From assembly GCA_958421275.1 (NCBI GenBank), contig CATZLI010000011.1, positions 1 through 47,950 on the forward strand: a stretch of DNA of 47,950 nt, read 5' to 3'. This DNA comes from an uncultured Collinsella sp. GTDB taxonomy: Bacteria; Actinomycetota; Coriobacteriia; Coriobacteriales; Coriobacteriaceae. Below the pieces are notes generated by a model. That model made no database searches, was not told where the DNA came from, and saw only the letters and a list, made by a program, of their open reading frames with translations. Made by a program: the position numbers and the translations under genes. Positions 43,147 to 47,950 of this stretch are shown here, in pieces (the first letter of the stretch is position 1; each line of letters begins with the position of its first letter).

Positions 43147-44712
43147 ATGACACCTGCGCGCTTTGAAATCGGACAAAAGCACAAGCAGGAGAGCGAGGCG
43201 GGTTCCAAGGCTAGTTGGAACACGCCTCGTTCCGATTCACGGCCAACGATGAGCTATCCCTCGCGCATGGCACTTGCTTTTGCTCTGACATCGCTCATGA
43301 CAGTATTGGTGCTGGTGGGCGTTGTCTCTGTTGTGTGGGGCACAGTCTTTTCGGATTACACACGCTCCAATATCGTCGAAATCGCAAATTCCGCTGCCGA
43401 GAAGTTGGCGACCTCATATGAGGAAAACGGCTCTTGGACCGCAGGAGAACTGCGCACGGTCGCAACGTCGAGTTTGGTTTCCGACGATCTGGGCATGCAG
43501 GTCGTCAATAAAAAGGGCGTGATCGTTTATGACGATTCCTGGCCCTCGGCAAGCGCCACCGCCGATGTACGCGAAAACCAGGCTACGACCGACGACACGA
43601 GCGGCAAGAGGGCATCGCATAGCCCGGTCTCGTCTGCTCCAACCGACTCCGATAGCGTTGCTAACGTCGAGATTGTAACGTCTTCCGGCGAGCATGTCGG
43701 ACAGGTAAAGCTGTGGGCCATCGGCTCCGACGCTCTGCTCACCAAGGCGGACTCTGCGTTTAGGGAGAAGACCTTTAACGCCATGGCCCTCGCCGCGGTT
43801 GTTGCAATCTGCATTTCGGTCGTTATCGGATCGCTCGTGTCGCGCATGCTCACCAAGCCGATTCATCGCATCACCAGTACCGCAAAGCAAATCCGTGACG
43901 GCGACCTGTCGGCTCGCACGGGACTGCGCGGTGATGACGAGATCGATCAGCTGGGTGAGACCTTCGATGAGATGGCCACTTCGCTCGAGAAGGATATGAA
44001 ACACGAGAAGCGCCTGACCTCAGACGTTGCACATGAGCTTCGCACGCCGCTTATGGCCATGCTCGCAACGGTCGAGGCCATGCAGGATGGCGTGTATCCC
44101 ACCGACGATGAGCATTTGGAGACCGTTGCTTCCGAGACGCGCCGCCTGGCTCGTCTGGTGCAGCAGATGCTCGACCTGTCGCGCATGGAAAACAGCACGG
44201 CTCCGCTCAACCTTGAGCCGGTGGACATGGTTCCTTTCGTGCGTTCCATCGTCAATGCCCAGGAGCGCCTGTTTGTCGACCGCGATCTGCGCCTGCGTTT
44301 TGCGGACGAGACCCAGGGTCACGACGATGTCGTCGAGGCCGATCCCGACATGATCACGCAATGTGTTATCAACCTCATGAGCAACGCCATGCGCTACACC
44401 CCCGAGGGCGGTTGGGTCGTGGTGTCGGTGCTCAGTGACCGCAAGCACGTCAGCATTGCCGTTTCTGATACCGGCATCGGTATTGCCAAGGACGATTTGT
44501 CGCGCATCTTCGGGCGGTTTTGGCGCGCCGATGCCAGCCGCGCCCGCGAAGCTGGCGGCCTGGGCGTTGGCCTCGCCGTGACCAAGCAGATCGTCGAGCG
44601 TCACCATGGCTACATATCCGTGGAGTCGGAGCTTGGAAAGGGTACGACTTTTACAATTCATCTGCCCCGCGAGCACACGGCAGACGCGGCATCTACTACA
44701 ATGGAGCACTAG
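43147..44712 (+). CDS. Sensor histidine kinase
   Basis: 521 residues. Membrane segments at about 42-64 and 212-232 enclose a Ser/Asp-rich extracellular sensor. A HAMP linker follows (233-285), then the H-box SDVAHELRTPL with His296. The ATPase has N-box QCVINLMSNAMRYT, G1 DTGIGIAKDDL, F-box FGRFWRADASRAR and G2 GGLGVGLAVTKQIV. It phosphorylates the regulator encoded just upstream. The first ~35 residues are cytoplasmic, polar and unusually long before the first membrane helix. The ligand cannot be guessed. Confidence 0.95.
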   Translation: MTPARFEIGQKHKQESEAGSKASWNTPRSDSRPTMSYPSRMALAFALTSLMTVLVLVGVVSVVWGTVFSDYTRSNIVEIANSAAEKLATSYEENGSWTAGELRTVATSSLVSDDLGMQVVNKKGVIVYDDSWPSASATADVRENQATTDDTSGKRASHSPVSSAPTDSDSVANVEIVTSSGEHVGQVKLWAIGSDALLTKADSAFREKTFNAMALAAVVAICISVVIGSLVSRMLTKPIHRITSTAKQIRDGDLSARTGLRGDDEIDQLGETFDEMATSLEKDMKHEKRLTSDVAHELRTPLMAMLATVEAMQDGVYPTDDEHLETVASETRRLARLVQQMLDLSRMENSTAPLNLEPVDMVPFVRSIVNAQERLFVDRDLRLRFADETQGHDDVVEADPDMITQCVINLMSNAMRYTPEGGWVVVSVLSDRKHVSIAVSDTGIGIAKDDLSRIFGRFWRADASRAREAGGLGVGLAVTKQIVERHHGYISVESELGKGTTFTIHLPREHTADAASTTMEH

Positions 44713-44770
44713 CTTTTCGCTATTCGGTGAAGGAGGGGCCGCGTCCCTGCCGCTCCGAGTTTGCGAAAAC

Positions 44771-44790
44771 ATGCGGGAAAGAACCCGCAT
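44771..44790 (+). terminator. Short hairpin between kinase gene and purC
   Basis: ATGCGGG and CCCGCAT pair around AAAGAA, followed by TTCTGT. A weak terminator or leader hairpin in front of purC. Confidence 0.4.
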
Positions 44791-44821
44791 TTCTGTCGTA
44801 TTTAGGTAAGGAGTGACTCAC

Positions 44822-45709
44822 GTGACAACGATGGAGCGTCGTCCGGATTCCCGTGGCAAGGTTCGTGATATTTACGATGCCGGTGACAACCTGCTGATGG
44901 TCGCCACCGACCGCATTTCTGCGTTCGACTTCATTCTTCCCGACGAGATTCCGTTTAAGGGAGAGGTACTCAATCGCATCTCGGCATTCTGGTTCGATAA
45001 GTTTGCCGACATCGTCCCCAACCATCTCGTTTCCATCGACCCGGCGGAGTTCCCCGAGGAGTTTGCTGAGTATCGTGACTACCTCGCTGGCCGCGCCATG
45101 CTGGTTAAGAAGGCCCAGACGATTCCTATCGAGTGCATCGTCCGCGGCTATCTGACCGGTTCGGGCAAGAAGACCTACGACGAGAACGGCACCGTCTGCG
45201 GCATCCAGCTGCCTGAGGGCCTGACCGAGGCTTCCAAGCTTCCTGAGCCGCTGTTCACGCCGTCCACGAAGGCCGAGATCGGTGACCACGACGAGAACAT
45301 CTCGTTCGAGCGTTGCTGCGAGATCGTGGGCGAGGACATCGCCACGCAGATTCGTGACCTTTCCCTCAAGATCTACAAGGCTGCCGCCGAGTACGCCGCG
45401 ACCCGTGGCATCATCATTGCCGACACCAAGTTCGAGTTTGGTGTTATTGATGGCAAGGTCACGCTGATCGACGAGTGTCTCACGCCCGACTCCAGCCGTT
45501 TCTGGCCTGCTGCCAGCTACGAGGAGGGCAAGATCCAGCCTAGCTACGACAAGCAATTCGTCCGCAATTGGCTCAAGGCCAACTGGGATATGACGGGGGA
45601 GACCCCGCACCTGCCCGCCGAGGTCATCGATGGCACGTCCGAGCGCTATCGCGAGGCCTTCCAGATCATCACGGGCTCCCAGTTCACAAGCATGAAGGAG
45701 AACGCATAA
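44822..45709 (+). CDS. purC: Phosphoribosylaminoimidazole-succinocarboxamide (SAICAR) synthase
   Basis: 295 residues. PurC couples aspartate to CAIR with ATP in purine synthesis; PurB acts next. Family motifs include RGKVRDIYDAGDNLLMVATDRISAFD, AMLVKKAQTIPIECIVRGYLTGSG and LIDECLTPDSSRFWP. I chose GTG 44822, eight bases after AGGAG; the upstream GTG 44813 overlaps that site and ATG 44831 is also possible. The next gene starts directly after the stop. Confidence 0.95.
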   Translation: MTTMERRPDSRGKVRDIYDAGDNLLMVATDRISAFDFILPDEIPFKGEVLNRISAFWFDKFADIVPNHLVSIDPAEFPEEFAEYRDYLAGRAMLVKKAQTIPIECIVRGYLTGSGKKTYDENGTVCGIQLPEGLTEASKLPEPLFTPSTKAEIGDHDENISFERCCEIVGEDIATQIRDLSLKIYKAAAEYAATRGIIIADTKFEFGVIDGKVTLIDECLTPDSSRFWPAASYEEGKIQPSYDKQFVRNWLKANWDMTGETPHLPAEVIDGTSERYREAFQIITGSQFTSMKENA

Positions 45710-46285
45710 GTGAGTACCCGTAGCGCCACGAACAAGCGCACGCAATCCCACGAAGTTACCGGGGTTGCGCGCAAGTCTGCCGCATCTGCTAAGCCCGCCC
45801 GCCAAGCAGCGAGCTCCGTTCGCGTCGTGCCGGCTTCGTCTAAGGCACGCCGCAAAGAGCTCGAGAAGGGCGAGAACCTCGAGGGCCTCTCTAAAGAGGA
45901 GAAGCGCGCCCGCAAGGCTAAGCAGCGCGCCAAGGAGGACCGCATCTATACGGTGTCGAATATCCTCCTCAAGCAGGACGAGGACTACACCAAGCGCCGT
46001 CGCATCTGGTGGATTGTGCTCGCCATTGGCATGGTGCTCGTCGTGGCAATTTGGGCCTCGCTGTACTTCGCTCCCGCTGGCATGGTGTCCAGCCCTGTCC
46101 AGATGGTCGGCATTGTTTTGTCCTACGTCATCATTTTGGGCGACTTTATCTATGACTTCGCTCGTATTCGTCCCTTGCGCAACATGTACCGCGCGCAGGC
46201 CGAGGGCATGTCCGAGAACAAGCTCAACGCTCTTATTGAGCGCGCGGCTGCCGAGGAGGACAAGAAGGACTCCAAGAAGAAGTAG
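45710..46285 (+). CDS. Basic membrane protein of unknown function, 191 residues
   Basis: The N-terminal 95 residues are very basic and polar (many Lys/Arg/Ala/Ser), likely disordered and cytoplasmic. Membrane segments follow at about 99-120 and 129-150, and a charged tail ends KKDSKKK. No known family. Both tails would face the cytoplasm, where the basic charge could bind nucleic acid or lipid headgroups. GTG 45710 abuts the purC TAA, so expression is coupled to purC. A terminator follows. Confidence 0.7.
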   Translation: MSTRSATNKRTQSHEVTGVARKSAASAKPARQAASSVRVVPASSKARRKELEKGENLEGLSKEEKRARKAKQRAKEDRIYTVSNILLKQDEDYTKRRRIWWIVLAIGMVLVVAIWASLYFAPAGMVSSPVQMVGIVLSYVIILGDFIYDFARIRPLRNMYRAQAEGMSENKLNALIERAAAEEDKKDSKKK

Positions 46286-46315
46286 CGTTTGCATACATAC
46301 TTATCGCTAAGATAT

Positions 46316-46347
46316 AAGGCGCGTCGTTTTTGCGGCGCGCCTTTTTA
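46316..46347 (+). terminator. Terminator of the purC operon
   Basis: AAGGCGCGTCG and CGGCGCGCCTT pair (one wobble) around a T-rich loop, followed by TTTTT. Confidence 0.85.
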
Positions 46348-46374
46348 CTGTTCTATAGATAGATGGAGTGGCAC

Positions 46375-47655
46375 ATGATTCGAGCTGCCCTGACGGTCGA
46401 AGAGGCTCTGGAGGGCATGAAGGCCCTGGAGCCCAAGATTAAAAACTACGCGCGCCTGGTCGTCCGCAAGGGCGTAAACGTCAAGCCCGGCCAGGAGGTC
46501 GTCGTTCAGTCTCCGGTCGAGTGCGCGCCGTTTGCGCGCGTGGTGGTCGCGGAGGCCTATGCTGCCGGCGCCGGCCACGTGACGGTCATTTGGGCCGATG
46601 ATGCCGTGACGAGGCTCACGTACGAGCATGTCGAGAAAAGCTATTTTGAGCAGACGCCCGAGTGGAAGCGCATGCAGCTGGATTCCTTGGCCCAGGATGG
46701 TGCCTGCTTTGTCTTTATCGAGGGTGCGGATCCTGCGGCCCTCAAGGGCATCGATCCAGCCAAGCCGGCCGCGGCATCAAAGGCGAGGAATACGCAGTGC
46801 AAAGTTTTCCGCCGTGGACTGGATTACAACATCAATCCGTGGTGCATCGCCGACGCTCCGGTCGTGGCTTGGGCGCACGAGGTGTTCCCGGGAGACGCCG
46901 ATGAGGTTGCAATCTATAAGCTGTGGAATGCGATTCTGCACACCGCGCGCGCCGATGGCCAGGACCCAGAGAGCGACTGGGAACTCCATGACGCCGCATT
47001 CGAAAAGAACCTGCGTTTCCTGAACGACAATCGTTTCGACTACCTGCATTACACCGCGGCAAATGGAACCGATCTGACGATTGGCATGACGAAAGGTCAC
47101 GAGTGGGCCGGCGGCAAGGGCAAGACGCCCGATGGGCACCCCTTCTTCCCCAACATTCCCACCGAGGAAGTCTTCACCTCGCCCGATCGCATGCGTGCCG
47201 ACGGTATCGTGTACTCGGCCATGCCGCTCATCCATCACGGCAATAAGGTCGAAGATTTTTGGATTAAGTTCGAGGGCGGCCGCGTGGTGGACTACGACGC
47301 CCGCGTGGGCAAGGCAACGCTCGCAAGTATCATCGATACTGACGAGGGCGCTGCTCACCTGGGAGAGGTCGCGCTCATTTCCAAGAACACGCCGATCCGC
47401 GAAAGTGGTGTTCTGTTCTACGATACGCTCTATGACGAGAACGCTAGCTGCCATCTCGCGCTAGGTGTCGGTTTCCCCGAATGCATCGAGGGTGGGTATG
47501 ACATGTCCAAGGAGGAGCTTCTGGAGCATGGCGTTAACGTCTCGAGCACGCACGTCGATTTTATGATCGGCACGGACGACATCGATATTGTGGGCATTAC
47601 GCCTGATGGACGTGAAGTTGTGATTTTCCAGAACGGCCAATGGAGTTGGGAATAG
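46375..47655 (+). CDS. M29-family aminopeptidase
   Basis: 426 residues, the usual size of M29 (AmpS/AmpT/PepS-type) aminopeptidases, cytoplasmic metalloenzymes that trim peptides. The N-terminal domain contains ARLVVRKGVNVKPGQEVVVQSPVE. The catalytic half has NIPTEEVFTSPDR, FEGGRVVDYDA, then ESGVLFYDTLYDENASCHLALGVGF and STHVDFMIG, which carry the Glu, His and Asp metal ligands of the family. I chose ATG 46375, six bases after GGAG; an ATG at 46363 overlaps that site. Single-gene unit. Confidence 0.93.
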   Translation: MIRAALTVEEALEGMKALEPKIKNYARLVVRKGVNVKPGQEVVVQSPVECAPFARVVVAEAYAAGAGHVTVIWADDAVTRLTYEHVEKSYFEQTPEWKRMQLDSLAQDGACFVFIEGADPAALKGIDPAKPAAASKARNTQCKVFRRGLDYNINPWCIADAPVVAWAHEVFPGDADEVAIYKLWNAILHTARADGQDPESDWELHDAAFEKNLRFLNDNRFDYLHYTAANGTDLTIGMTKGHEWAGGKGKTPDGHPFFPNIPTEEVFTSPDRMRADGIVYSAMPLIHHGNKVEDFWIKFEGGRVVDYDARVGKATLASIIDTDEGAAHLGEVALISKNTPIRESGVLFYDTLYDENASCHLALGVGFPECIEGGYDMSKEELLEHGVNVSSTHVDFMIGTDDIDIVGITPDGREVVIFQNGQWSWE

Positions 47656-47674
47656 TCCCAGACCGTGGTACAAT
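47646..47674 (+). promoter_or_regulatory. Predicted tRNA-Lys promoter
   Basis: TTGGGA at 47646-47651 and TACAAT at 47669-47674, 17 bases apart, just before the tRNA. Confidence 0.55.
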
Positions 47675-47683
47675 GCCACCCGC

Positions 47684-47756
47684 GGGCCGTTAGCTCAGCT
47701 GGCAGAGCAGGGGACTTTTAATCCCAAGGTCCAGGGTTCGAACCCCTGACGGCCCA
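47684..47756 (+). tRNA. tRNA-Lys (UUU)
   Basis: Acceptor GGGCCGT/ACGGCCC, D-arm AGCTCAG, anticodon TTT, T-arm GGGTTCGAACCCC. The genome continues CCC after the discriminator A, so CCA is not encoded. Confidence 0.95.
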
Positions 47757-47771
47757 CCCAAAGATTGTTGA

Positions 47772-47801
47772 GACGGTCAACTTCGGTTGGCCGTCTTTTT
47801 T
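47772..47801 (+). terminator. Terminator of tRNA-Lys
   Basis: GACGGTCAAC and GTTGGCCGTC pair around TTCG, followed by TTTTTT. Confidence 0.88.
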
Positions 47802-47817
47802 GTCGCCCTTTCATGGG

Positions 47818-47841
47818 TTCGAACCCGTCGGGGCGCGGAGC
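47818..47841. repeat. 24-bp T-arm-like direct repeat, right copy
   Basis: Matches 388-411 at 22 of 24 bases, same orientation. A hairpin AAACGC/GCGTTT (47847-47862) follows. Confidence 0.6.
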
Positions 47842-47859
47842 TGAGTAAACGCGTGAGCG

Positions 47860-47889
47860 TTTGCGGCTTATAGGACAAAATGTGTGTCC
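47860..47889. repeat. 30-bp inverted repeat, right copy
   Basis: Exact reverse complement of 339-368. In this orientation it would be the left end of an element extending beyond the window, if it is an insertion-sequence terminus. Confidence 0.7.
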
Positions 47890-47895
47890 ACGTTG

Positions 47896-47926
47896 GGGGC
47901 ATCGGCGCAGGTCGATGCCCCTTTTT
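47896..47926 (+). terminator. Terminator-like hairpin at window end
   Basis: GGGGCATCG and CGATGCCCC form a perfect 9-bp stem, followed by TTTTT. No upstream gene is evident apart from the tRNA and repeats. Confidence 0.7.
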
Positions 47927-47950
47927 CAGCCGTTTAAATTCCGTGGCCGC

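Noticed and set aside
47818..47841. A second tRNA after tRNA-Lys
   Set aside because: It contains GGTTCGAACC, but the T-stem does not close with a seven-base loop and no acceptor, D-arm or anticodon arm is present.
1..47950. rRNA genes or a CRISPR array anywhere in the window
   Set aside because: No 16S, 23S or 5S conserved stretches and no regular repeat-spacer pattern were seen, even beside the tRNA-Ile/Ala cluster.

Overview
The window looks like the replication-origin region of a high-GC actinobacterium of the class Coriobacteriia, most like Collinsella. This is inferred from gene order, GTG/TTG starts behind GGAGG sites and protein content; no database was searched. The minus strand carries the block GHKL-ATPase gene - dnaA - dnaN - recF - dciA (DUF721) - gyrB - gyrA, followed by a tRNA-Ile/tRNA-Ala/tRNA-Ile cluster. 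Diverging from it on the plus strand are rpmH - rnpA - yidD - yidC - jag - rsmG - parA - parB - a small membrane protein. DnaA-box-like sequences lie on both sides of the GHKL-dnaA pair. The dnaN-dnaA spacer also has an AT-rich tract with triplets of the DnaA-trio type, so it is the best oriC candidate. Three perfect parS sites at an exact 39-bp period lie between rsmG and parA.

Left flank (1-8,080): a truncated IS1249-like transposase end, a tRNA-Ser 3'-end fragment and three tandem perfect stem-loops come first. Next is a predicted PD-(D/E)XK nuclease-like gene bracketed by two inverted copies of a roughly 65-bp sequence that is itself palindromic. Then follow a TRIC/UPF0126 membrane protein, a membrane-anchored bactofilin-like protein, typA, two small hypothetical genes, a bifunctional-nuclease (DUF151) gene and three tRNAs. 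A 184-bp palindromic element with 34-bp perfect arms abuts the gyrA terminator.

Right flank (24,460-47,950): rlmN, ddl, a DinG-type exonuclease-helicase and a pair of WYL regulators. After these come a large membrane protein resembling an M28 peptidase, with altered catalytic positions and a giant acidic insertion, a thioester/SpaA-repeat LPATG surface adhesin, and tRNA-Gly with a partial duplication of its 3' end. Then purB, a TSCPD protein, a Tat lipoprotein, an OmpR-type two-component pair, purC, a basic membrane protein, an M29 aminopeptidase and tRNA-Lys. Past tRNA-Lys, a 30-bp exact inverted copy of the IS-proximal sequence from the left end recurs, so the window is bracketed by related repeat modules.

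Most of the window is core replication, segregation, translation and envelope housekeeping. The most promising candidates for something undescribed are the repeat-bracketed nuclease gene (553-1822), the origin-linked GHKL ATPase with a Gln/Pro-rich linker and C-terminal winged helix (17724-19076), the degenerate M28-like membrane protein (31774-34965), and the palindromic element (7837-8020).
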